Shown here: one piece after another, positions 1 to 8,100 of the stretch
Layout of the letters: every line of letters begins with the position of its first letter
Numbering within the stretch: position 1 is the first letter of the stretch
Origin: UBA1765 sp045629945
Lineage (GTDB): Bacteria > Fibrobacterota > Fibrobacteria > Fibrobacterales > Fibrobacteraceae
NCBI GenBank assembly: GCA_045629945.1
Contig: JAZQSE010000009.1
Coordinates: forward strand, 62,001-126,000
DNA: 64,000 nt
Direction: 5' to 3'
The notes under the pieces: generated by a model
Seen by the model: the letters and a program-made list of their open reading frames with translations, nothing else
Told to the model about the DNA's origin: nothing
Database searches by the model: none
Made by a program: the position numbers and the translations under genes

Positions 1-2
1 AC

Positions 3-2255
3 GACGCCCAGACCAAGGCCGATATGGCGGACTGGGCAGAAAGTTTTGACTGTGGTTCCGTGAGGGCAAATGTGAAGAGCTGGAACATTTTGGACATTCC
101 CGCTTACGAGAGCTACCTGACCATTTACTGGAACAACGCCTACGAATTGGGCGGCTGCGCCTTGACCCGCTACGACGTGGTGGCCCAGAACAGGAACGCC
201 AAGAGCAAGAACTACAATGTCCACTACATCTGCAAGGCTACAGGTTGGCAGAAAGCTACCGATTACGAGAAGGACACCTACCAGTGGGCCGAAGGTGAAG
301 AGGGCGAATTCAAGAAGGGCGACGTGACCGAGACCTACTACGTGTTCGAAAACGGGTCGTGGACCGTGGCGAAAAACGAAACGGCACTGGGACTATGTAC
401 CGAGGCACGCAATGGTGAAATAGGTAAAATTGACACCACGTACTTTATTTGCGACAGCAAGAACTGGCGCAAGGCCACCGTGCTGGAATACGACACCTAC
501 CAATTCGGTGCGGGCAACGACGGCGAAGTCCGCACTGGCAAGGTGAACGAAGACAAGTATTATGTCTATGAGAATGGGGCATGGCGGGCATCTGCAAGTG
601 AAATCGAAAACAACCTGGGTGCGTGCGTCAGCATTCGCGAAAGTGAAAAGCACCAGCTCAACGGCAAGTACTACATCTGCGAAAATAAGGTTTGGAAAGA
701 AATCACCGCTACAGAATATGGACTTGGGTATTGCACCACGGCAAAGAATGGTGCCGTCGAAAAACTTAATGATGTGTATTACATCTGCAAGACTGAGAAA
801 TGGAATGTTGCGACTGCGCTGGAGTATGATACTTATGGAAAAAAATGTGGTACGGACGGGACAATTGTTTCTGGAGAGGTTGGCCCTTCAAACAAGTATG
901 TTTGCGATGCAGGGGCGTTTAGAGTCGCAAATGAACAGGAAAAAAAGCTGAATAAGGGTTGCGTTAATTACACGGAAAACGAGAAACTTTCGCTTAATGG
1001 AATATACTACATCTGCGAAAATAAAGCTTGGAAAGAAATCACCGCTACAGAATATGGACTAGGATATTGCACCACAGCAAAGAACGGCACCATCGAAAAA
1101 TTGAATGATGTGTATTACATCTGCAAGACAAATTCCTGGAATGTCGCAACCGTGTTGGAATATGACACCTACCAGTTCGGTGCGGGCAACGATGGCGAAG
1201 TCCGCGTGGGCAAGGTCAACGAAGACAAGTATTATGTCTATGAAAATGGGGCATGGCGGGCATCTGCAAGTGAAATCGAAAACAACCTGGGCGGATGCAC
1301 AATTTCTCGTGAAGGCGAAGTTGATAAATCAGAAAATACCTATTATATCTGCAAATCTAAAACTTGGAAAACGGCAACCGTGTTGGAATACGATACATAC
1401 GGAAAGGCTTGCCTTACAGATGGGTCAATTGTCCTAGGAGAAGTTACTGCAACAAACAAATATGTCTGTGATGCGGGGATATTCAGAGTTGCTAATGAAC
1501 AGGAAATTTCCCTGAATAAGGGTTGTGTCAGTTACACGGAGAATAGCGAAATTAGAAGGCAAATATCAGAAACACAGGATACTGTTTATACCTGCAAAAG
1601 TGGTAAGTGGACAGGTTCTGTAGGAATACACTACGGCACTTTGAAAGATGAAAGAGACAAAAAAACATACAAGACGGTAACCATAGGCACTCAAACTTGG
1701 ATGGCGGAAAACCTGAACTATTCCGATAGCGTCAGTTACCCTGGAATGCAAAAAAGGAATTGGTGTTATGAAAACCGCTTGGACAGTTGCTCCAAATATG
1801 GTCGCTTATACACCTGGGCTGCCGCCATGGATAGTGCCGGTACATTCAGTACCAATGGAAAAGGCTGCGGTCACAACAAGGAATTTCACTCACCTACTTA
1901 TCCTGTACGGGGAATTTGCCCCGAAGGATGGCATTTGCCGACCACTGATGAATTTAGAACCCTTTTCACAACCGTAGGAGGAGACTCAACGGCAGGTAAA
2001 ATGCTCAAAGCAACAAATGGATGGAAAGATAATAAAAACGGCACCGATGCCTTCGGTTTTTCGGCGCTCCCAGCGGGCATCCGCAATGACGATGGCAGTT
2101 TCAAGTACGCGGGCAATAACGCGTTTTTCTGGAGTGCTGTAGAGTACAATGGGTACTACGCTTTAAGCATGTTCTTGAAATACTACGAAGGGAAAGCGGA
2201 CCTGGAATCTTACTATAAGGGCCGCGCATACTCGGTTCGTTGCCTCCGGGACTGA
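3..2255 (+). CDS. FISUMP-domain surface protein with internal repeats (5' end cut by window)
   Basis: The frame is already open at position 3, upstream of the first ATG at 24, so the true start lies outside the window. The visible ~750 residues hold about five degenerate modules with the pattern YYIC/YVYENG-x-W-(K/R)-x-A-T-x-x-E-Y-D-T-Y followed by a G-x-D/E-G-x-V segment, each with paired cysteines. The last ~200 residues are a FISUMP domain (TIGR02145 type): it starts at the KTVTIGTQTWMAENLNY motif, continues through GRLYTWAAAMD and CPEGWHLPT, and ends SVRCLRD. This family is greatly expanded in Fibrobacter and is thought to be exported or cell-surface associated; the biochemical role is unknown. 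The same W-x-x-AT-x-x-E module recurs in the lipoprotein at 38523. Confidence 0.85.
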   Translation, partial: DAQTKADMADWAESFDCGSVRANVKSWNILDIPAYESYLTIYWNNAYELGGCALTRYDVVAQNRNAKSKNYNVHYICKATGWQKATDYEKDTYQWAEGEEGEFKKGDVTETYYVFENGSWTVAKNETALGLCTEARNGEIGKIDTTYFICDSKNWRKATVLEYDTYQFGAGNDGEVRTGKVNEDKYYVYENGAWRASASEIENNLGACVSIRESEKHQLNGKYYICENKVWKEITATEYGLGYCTTAKNGAVEKLNDVYYICKTEKWNVATALEYDTYGKKCGTDGTIVSGEVGPSNKYVCDAGAFRVANEQEKKLNKGCVNYTENEKLSLNGIYYICENKAWKEITATEYGLGYCTTAKNGTIEKLNDVYYICKTNSWNVATVLEYDTYQFGAGNDGEVRVGKVNEDKYYVYENGAWRASASEIENNLGGCTISREGEVDKSENTYYICKSKTWKTATVLEYDTYGKACLTDGSIVLGEVTATNKYVCDAGIFRVANEQEISLNKGCVSYTENSEIRRQISETQDTVYTCKSGKWTGSVGIHYGTLKDERDKKTYKTVTIGTQTWMAENLNYSDSVSYPGMQKRNWCYENRLDSCSKYGRLYTWAAAMDSAGTFSTNGKGCGHNKEFHSPTYPVRGICPEGWHLPTTDEFRTLFTTVGGDSTAGKMLKATNGWKDNKNGTDAFGFSALPAGIRNDDGSFKYAGNNAFFWSAVEYNGYYALSMFLKYYEGKADLESYYKGRAYSVRCLRD

Positions 2256-2389
2256 TATGGCGCAAGCCGAAGACTAGCACCGGGGCCTAGGCAGCCTGCG
2301 GCCACGGCAGTGGCAAGCCCGCCCGCACCCCAACCCGCGCTTTGCGTGACCGCGAAAAATTTACAGAAAAAATTAAATGGAAAATTTAT

Positions 2390-3322
2390 ATGGAAACTGA
2401 AATTACAGCAGCATTAATAGGCATTGCATCGGCCTTGATTACTGCGTTTATCACAAAATCAACCGCCGATAAAAAGAATGCCATTGAAAATATCACCCAA
2501 GAGCGCAAGAATTGGCGTGACGACTTGCGAGGTGCAACGATTGCGTTGAGGCGATATTTTGAAAACAAAGATAGATCCTTTTATAGAGAGATGCCTGTAA
2601 AAAAGCCCTTCGGAAAAATTGTATTTCATTCCGCTGCGGAAGCCAAAGCATTCTTTGAAGTTAGACTCAATTTAGGAGATCCTGAAGATTGTAAATTAAT
2701 GGCAATCTTGGATCGCTTGGTTACACATGATTGTTCAAGTCGGAAGCCGACCTTTCAAAAATGGGAAGCCGAAAGTAAAGAAAATGGTCTTGAAACAGAA
2801 AAAATGCTTGTGGAGGATTTACTAGCCCATTTTGAAGAAGGAATGTCCCATAATCTAAAATATGATTGGGAAAGGGCAAAAAAGGAAATTCAATCAAACG
2901 GTTTGATGCGGTACTTTACTTTTTTTGTAGCACTTCTCATAACATCAATTCTTTTCTCTTCAACACAATTGCTTGAATTGCGCTACCAGGAAATAACGGT
3001 TGGTAGATGGTTGTATTTCATATCGCTCTTTGCACTCATTGTTATTTCGATTGTCGGTGTCATTAAGTATATCGTGCGGCTTCTTGCTGTTTTTCAGGAT
3101 AAATATTTATTTGGCAGAAATAAATTCACCGCCAAGCAATTGGTCTCGGACATTTTTGGGATTGCCTATCGGAGAAAAATAGAGCCGAAAGAATTAACAA
3201 AGAAATGGAACTTATGCATTTTCTTGCTTCTTGGATTAGGAATTTTGGTTGCCTATGGCATGTTTTCGGCAAGTATTGTTTCAGGCTTAATTGAAATAAT
3301 TAATTTAGGATCCAAAATGTAG
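2390..3322 (+). CDS. Hypothetical membrane protein with four predicted TM helices
   Basis: 310 residues from the ATG at 2390; an in-frame TTG at 2342 is less likely as the start. One hydrophobic helix lies at residues ~5-22 (ALIGIASALITAFI). A charged, soluble, mostly helical stretch of ~170 residues follows (QERKNWRDDLRG..., with RRYFENKDR). The protein ends with three more hydrophobic segments at ~190-215, ~220-250 and ~275-305. The N-terminal anchor followed by an ERxxWRxxLR-like helix is common in uncharacterised bacterial membrane proteins. I recognise no catalytic motif. The gene stands alone between the FISUMP gene and a repeat-rich stretch. Confidence 0.7.
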   Translation: METEITAALIGIASALITAFITKSTADKKNAIENITQERKNWRDDLRGATIALRRYFENKDRSFYREMPVKKPFGKIVFHSAAEAKAFFEVRLNLGDPEDCKLMAILDRLVTHDCSSRKPTFQKWEAESKENGLETEKMLVEDLLAHFEEGMSHNLKYDWERAKKEIQSNGLMRYFTFFVALLITSILFSSTQLLELRYQEITVGRWLYFISLFALIVISIVGVIKYIVRLLAVFQDKYLFGRNKFTAKQLVSDIFGIAYRRKIEPKELTKKWNLCIFLLLGLGILVAYGMFSASIVSGLIEIINLGSKM

Positions 3323-3356
3323 TCTTTTGCGTTAGGGATGGAAGTTGCGAAGCCAT

Positions 3357-3463
3357 TCGGACTCGCGAAGCGAGGCTGAACGGACGCACGGCGACCTTGT
3401 TGTTGTTTGTAAAATGGCCGTGCGATACCGCGACAGCCCGCCCCGCGCCAGCGGGGAACGCCC
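3357..3463. repeat. 107-bp dispersed repeat, copy A
   Basis: Matches 4947-5053 in the same orientation with two visible mismatches. It starts TCGGACTCGCGAAGCGAGGC and ends GGAACGCCC. Together with copy B it brackets the ATPase remnant and the DUF3990 gene pair. It is GC-rich compared with its surroundings and shows no convincing reading frame. Confidence 0.9.
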
Positions 3464-3472
3464 AAACGGCAC

Positions 3473-3676
3473 TCAGGCGTTCCATTCCGTTTGCATCAAA
3501 AAATCCAGTAAATCGACAACAAGAATTCCGTCGTCGTAATGCGGCTTGACAATATCCTTTACGACGATAATCCGCTTAAATCCGTCCGTCAGGTTCACCA
3601 GGGATTTCTTCTCCTGCTCGCGTTTTTCGGCGGTCGATATTTCAAAGGCGGATTGAATGTAGAATCGTGGCTCCCT
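3473..3676 (-). pseudogene. C-terminal remnant of an AAA ATPase with DUF4143-type C-terminus
   Basis: On the minus strand, 67 codons are open between a stop at 3677-3679 and a stop at 3473-3475. They read RFYIQSAFEISTAEKREQE, then KRIIVVKDIVKPHYDDG and ILVVDLLDFLM. This is the typical ending of the large 'ATP-binding protein, DUF4143' family, where an AAA+ domain is followed by a PD-(D/E)XK-like C-terminal domain of ~400 residues in all. Only the last sixth remains and there is no start codon, so it is a truncated relic. Its edge lies 10 bp from repeat copy A, which suggests rearrangement through the repeat. Confidence 0.75.
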
Positions 3677-3786
3677 TTATTTGGCCATTTGCGCTTATCG
3701 CTGATGTTAGTAGTGGTGATTTTATTAGTCTAGCAAAAGCTAAAGAAGTCTTTAAAACGGTGTTTGAATGAAATTCAATTCTCTTC

Positions 3787-3812
3787 AAAAGGATGCCTCG
3801 ATGCATCCTTTT
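3787..3812. terminator. Hairpin terminator 3' of the DUF3990 module
   Basis: AAAAGGATGC / GCATCCTTTT forms a 10-bp stem with a 6-nt loop. A and T tracts flank it, so it can act in either direction. It lies just beyond the end of the minus-strand gene at 3837. Confidence 0.6.
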
Positions 3813-3836
3813 CTGTAAATCCTTTTTTGTGACAAA

Positions 3837-4277
3837 TTACAGCAGCTTCCCTGCCTTGAAGGATTCTTCAAGGTAGCTCGGATTCTGATAATAACAATCC
3901 GAATTGAAGTTGGAGATGTAGTCGCTAATGGGGGAGGTGAAAATCTTGATGGCAGTCTCGATTTCGTTGCCGTTCTTTGCGCAGTCGAGAACCATGATGC
4001 AATACAGGTTGCCGATGTCCGTATAGGAGGGGATATCGTATTTGCAGTTCTCTACAGATTCAAAATCGCCCTGCGGGATTTTGTACTGGTCCACAACTTC
4101 TTCGCCGACCTGCTCAAAACTTAGGCAATGGTTCACCTGGGCGTCTTTCAGTTGTTTGGCAAAACCGTCAATTCCAAGCTTGTTTGCGACCACCCCGCGC
4201 TTGTTCTTTGTCTTGCGGGCAATAAATTCAACCAGCGAACACACGTAGAACAAATCGTCTTTATCTGCTTCCGTCAT
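3837..4277 (-). CDS. Small helical protein paired with DUF3990 gene (putative antitoxin/partner)
   Basis: 146 residues. A GAGGT ribosome site lies 6 nt before the ATG at 4277. The N-terminal half (LFYVCSLVEFIARKTKNKRG...) is predicted helical. It resembles the short proteins (DUF3791-like) that commonly accompany DUF3990 genes in Bacteroidetes and Firmicutes. The C-terminal half (NLYCIMVLDCAKN... ISDYISNFN) resembles a second module of the same partner type. The gene overlaps the end of the DUF3990 gene by 17 bp, so the two are translationally coupled. This arrangement suggests a toxin-antitoxin-like pair, but which partner neutralises which cannot be read from the sequence. Confidence 0.6.
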   Translation of the reverse strand: MTEADKDDLFYVCSLVEFIARKTKNKRGVVANKLGIDGFAKQLKDAQVNHCLSFEQVGEEVVDQYKIPQGDFESVENCKYDIPSYTDIGNLYCIMVLDCAKNGNEIETAIKIFTSPISDYISNFNSDCYYQNPSYLEESFKAGKLL

Positions 4278-4728
4278 GTTTGACCTCGAATTTCAAGAAC
4301 TTCAGGCATGCTAGAGCCGAAAGCGTGTGAAAACTAATTTGGTGTGTAGGGTATTTGAATTCTGCCAATGTCCAGAACTGCTTGCGATTAATCCGCCCTG
4401 TCAAGAAATCGTTCACAAAATTCCAAACTGTGTCGTCTGCCATAGGACCTTCGACAACATCGTATTGATGGGTGCTTCCATTACGGCAGGCTGCTATAAA
4501 ATCGAGCCATTCGTCGGTCATCCTTTCGAATTTCAGGATTTTTAGTGAGCCTGAATCCGTAAATTCATAGTGATTGACGTATGGGGTGCCCTCACCACGA
4601 TTTGCCCACCGTATCGCTTGCCTAAAATCATTCGTGCAATAGAAACCCCAAGAAAAGTCCTTGGTGAACTTTGTCTTTCGAATTTCGGGCAATTCCACGA
4701 TTTGTTTGCTTGCATGGTAAATGAGCAT
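4261..4728 (-). CDS. DUF3990 protein (predicted ADP-ribosyltransferase-like fold)
   Basis: 155 residues matching DUF3990 over its full length: N-terminal LIYHASKQIVELPEI; the FSWGFYCTND.RQA..WA block (family form GFY.T....QA..WA); LDFIAACRN; then YDVVEGPMADDTVW and QISFHTLSALACLKFLKF near the C-terminus. Members are predicted to have an ART-like fold and are often encoded beside small helical partners. No signal peptide is present. It is the promoter-proximal gene of a two-gene operon with 3837-4277. Any NAD-dependent activity is inferred from the family only. Confidence 0.7.
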   Translation of the reverse strand: MLIYHASKQIVELPEIRKTKFTKDFSWGFYCTNDFRQAIRWANRGEGTPYVNHYEFTDSGSLKILKFERMTDEWLDFIAACRNGSTHQYDVVEGPMADDTVWNFVNDFLTGRINRKQFWTLAEFKYPTHQISFHTLSALACLKFLKFEVKHDGSR

Positions 4729-4946
4729 AATTTTAATATAATAAAATATCCCGAAGAAATCAAAAATTCAAAGTGAAAGCAGTTTGAATGCGTTAGGCCT
4801 CCGGCCACTTGGCAACTCAATGCCTTAGTGGCTATGGTCCCCTTTAGGGGAGATGGAAGTGGCGAAGCTATAGGAGCATAGCTCCCTTGCTAATCGCCTC
4901 GGAAAAGTCCAAACAAGTTTGGCTGCAACACTCGGCTCATTGCAAG

Positions 4947-5053
4947 TCGGACTCGCGAAGCGAGGCTGAACGGACGCACGGCGACCTTGTTGTTGTTTCT
5001 AAAATGGCCGTGCGATACCGCGACAGCCCGCCCCGCGCCAGCGTGGAACGCCC
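4947..5053. repeat. 107-bp dispersed repeat, copy B
   Basis: Same orientation as 3357-3463 and 105 of 107 positions match by eye. The rest of the gene-free stretch 4729-4946 is a mosaic of short GC-rich palindromic pieces (for example GGTCCCCTTTAGGGGA near 4836, and a gatggaagtggcgaagc segment also seen before copy A). I see no gene there. Confidence 0.9.
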
Positions 5054-5066
5054 TGGACTCAAAAAA

Positions 5067-5097
5067 AACTCTCGCAAGGCAAATGCTTACGAGAGTT
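5067..5097 (-). terminator. Rho-independent terminator of the activase gene
   Basis: Read on the minus strand: AACTCTCG stem, 15-nt loop, CGAGAGTT, then a run of T (the A run at 5061-5068 on the plus strand). It lies 20 bp past the stop codon of the 5117-9529 gene. Confidence 0.8.
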
Positions 5098-5116
5098 AAA
5101 GAATTTCAAGTTGGTA

Positions 5117-8100
5117 TTAGTGTTTTGACTTTTCTAGTTCACGAGCGTTAATAATCAACATTTGCAAGCGGTTTTCAATGTTTGCAAAGCTTGTGTCTGG
5201 GTCATAATCAAGGCTTAATACCTGAATATGTGGGTAGCGCTCTTTCACTGCCTTTGTTAAACCGCGGCCAGAAATGTGGTTTGCTAAGCAAGCGAAAGGC
5301 TGCACAATAATAAAGCTATTAACACCTTGTTGTGCGTTGTAGAGGATTTCGCCAGGGATAAGCCAGCCTTCGCCGGTGTTGTAAGAAACGTCAATGATGT
5401 CGCCTACAAGACCCTTTAATTCATAACAATCAGCATGGTGTTCGTAGAATTTGAACTTTTCAATGCGCTTGTAAATCTGGTTTACAGCAAATGTATAAAC
5501 CTTAGCAGTTAAGCCGCCAACAAGCCATTCCATAGTTGGGTTCTGTATAAAGCCACGCTGGATTTTTTCTTCACGAACAACTTCATCAACCCGGAAGAAA
5601 TCCATCATGAACGGAAGCACTACTTCCATGCCATTATTCATTAAGTATTCTTCGATGAAACCGTTTGCACTTGGGTGGTAATTCATAAGAATTTCACCAA
5701 GGAGAGATACGCGAGGCTTGCGAACACTTCTGTCTGCTTCTACACCGTTAAATGCTTCAATACACTTTTCAAGTTCTGTAAGCATTGCTTTTGGGTAGGC
5801 AAGCTTTGACTTTGGTAAGTGAGCTATCATGTGCATTAATTTAGGCATCCATTCGTCGTAGACTTTCTGGGTGTCGCCTTTGTGGATTTCGTATGGGCGA
5901 AGCGCTCTGTAAATGGTTTCAATGCAATCCATTACAGAAAGCCCCCAGAGCATGTGCAGTTTGAAATCTAACCCTAAGCGGAAACCAGGGTGCATGTTTT
6001 TTTCGTCGGTTCCTGTGGTGATTATAGAAACCTTTGTATAACCTGCTTCGTCAAGAGCTTTTCTAGCAAGAACAGCGTATTGCACAGCACGGCAGTTTTC
6101 ACAGTTTTTAGCAAGGCCAACAGAAACTTCTTCTTGTGGAATTTCCGGGTGCTCTTCTAACCAACGTAAGTTTTCACCAATGTTGACTTGAGCAGGGAAA
6201 CAAATATCGTTGTGAACGTATTTTTTACCAAGTTCAATGGCACGAGCGTCTGCTAAAGGCAAGCATTCTGCTTTAAATCCTAGCGTGCGGAAATATTCTG
6301 ATGCTAGAATACTGAATGGGTGTGAAAGGTTTGGAACCAGAATGTGGCGCAATTTTTTGTCTTTCTTTTCGAAAGGTGCGGTGAAAAGCGGTTCTTTTGA
6401 TTCTTCTTTTTCTGGTAAGTTGGCGGCTCTGCGTGAACGCACGGTTTCAATAAAACTTTTTACACGAATTCCTACAGGGCCTCTGGCATCACCTTCGTCA
6501 AGTTTTAGCATCAGGAGTTCTTTTATAGAACGAGTGTGTAGTATGCGACTCATTTCGTCGGTCAAAATGGAATCATGGCCGCAACCAAAGCTTACAATTT
6601 GTACGAGTTCAAGAGCCGGGTCTTTGGCGGTAATCATGGTGGCCCCAAGCATACGCATGTGGAATGTATTTTTGATTTCCATGCGAGTTGCTTTTGGAAT
6701 GTCTTGATCGTAAACGCCTGGTAAAGATTCTGTTGTTAAAACAGGAATGCCGAGAGCTGTAAAGTGTGTTGCCACATTGTGGTTAACAAGAGTGTCAGCG
6801 TGGTAAGGACGGCCAGCAATAACAACAGCGAAGGAGTTGTTTTTGCGGACATCTTCTAAAATTTTAGCCCCTTCTGCCACAAGAGTATCGCGATAGGTTT
6901 GTAATGCTTTTTCACCTTCAGCAACTGCTTTAGCTAAAATCTTTTTAGGCAAATTCCAGTTTTCATGGAACCAGGTCACAGTCTGGCTTTTACGGAGCTT
7001 GGCATCAAACCAATGGAATACTGGTTGATCCATAGGAATGTTGTAATTGAGTTCTGGGTTATCTGTGTTTTTACAGACGTTAGGGTAACCCTGAACAACA
7101 GGACAAACTGCCGTTGCAGAGAATTTTGTGTGGTCACTAGGAACAGCAACCATCATCGGGAAGAAAATTCTATCAACTTTCTTTTCTATTAAGTATTTGA
7201 TATGCCCGTGAACAAGTTTTGCAGGGAAGCAAACGGTATCAGATGGCACGCTATGAAGCCCTGATTCAAACAAGTCATAATCACTTTGTTTACTGATAAC
7301 GACATTGTAACCGATAGAAGTAAAGAAGGCTTTCCAGAAGGGCATGCTTGACCAGAATTCCAACACGCGCGGGATACCAATTGTTTTTCCAGTTTGTGGG
7401 ATAAGTTTTGTTGGCGCGTAATCTTTGACCAAAAGTTGATTGGTGCGTTTAATCATATCAGGAACGGCGAGCATTTTCCTGTTGATTTCTGCAACAAGTT
7501 TTTTGGTTTCTGGGTCATTTGGGTCAGCAGTAACTTCACCACGTTCACAACGGTTGCCAGTTACATAACTTGTTCCATCGCTGAATGTTACAATGGTTCT
7601 TGAGCAATGGTTGGTGCAATATTGGCAAATTTGTCCGGGTTTATTATCCCAACTGAAATTTCTTGCGGCATCAAGCCCGATAAATGAAGATTTATAATCC
7701 GGGTTTTCAGTGCGTTTGCTTTCCATAAAGCGCTTGGTTAACAGAGCAATACCAATGGCCCCCATTTCACCAGGGCGTTCTGGCCTGATTGGAGTTAAAC
7801 CAGTGTGTTGCTCGAAAGCTCTTAAAACAGCATTGTTCTTGAAAGTTCCGCCTTGTACAACAACTTTTTTACCCAGAGTATCTAGGTTACGAATGCGAAT
7901 CACTTTTGTGAATACGTTTTCGATAATAGAACGACAAATACCAGCGATAATATCTTCAGGTTGTTTACCATCTCTTTGTTCTGTAATGATAGAACTGTTC
8001 ATAAAGACGGTGCAACGGCTTCCTAGTTTTGAAGGGTTCTTTGCATTGAACGCAAGCTCTGCAATTTTTTCCATAGGAATGCCTAAAGAGCGTGCGTAGG

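Noticed and set aside
562..1437. Additional plus-strand frames inside the first gene
   Set aside because: Overlap the FISUMP-repeat protein in another frame; their similarity to each other follows from the DNA repeats of the real gene.
3670..3758. Short plus-strand frame ending FISLAKAKEVFKTVFE
   Set aside because: About 28 codons with no start or ribosome site. It could be the tail of another broken gene, but too little remains to name it.
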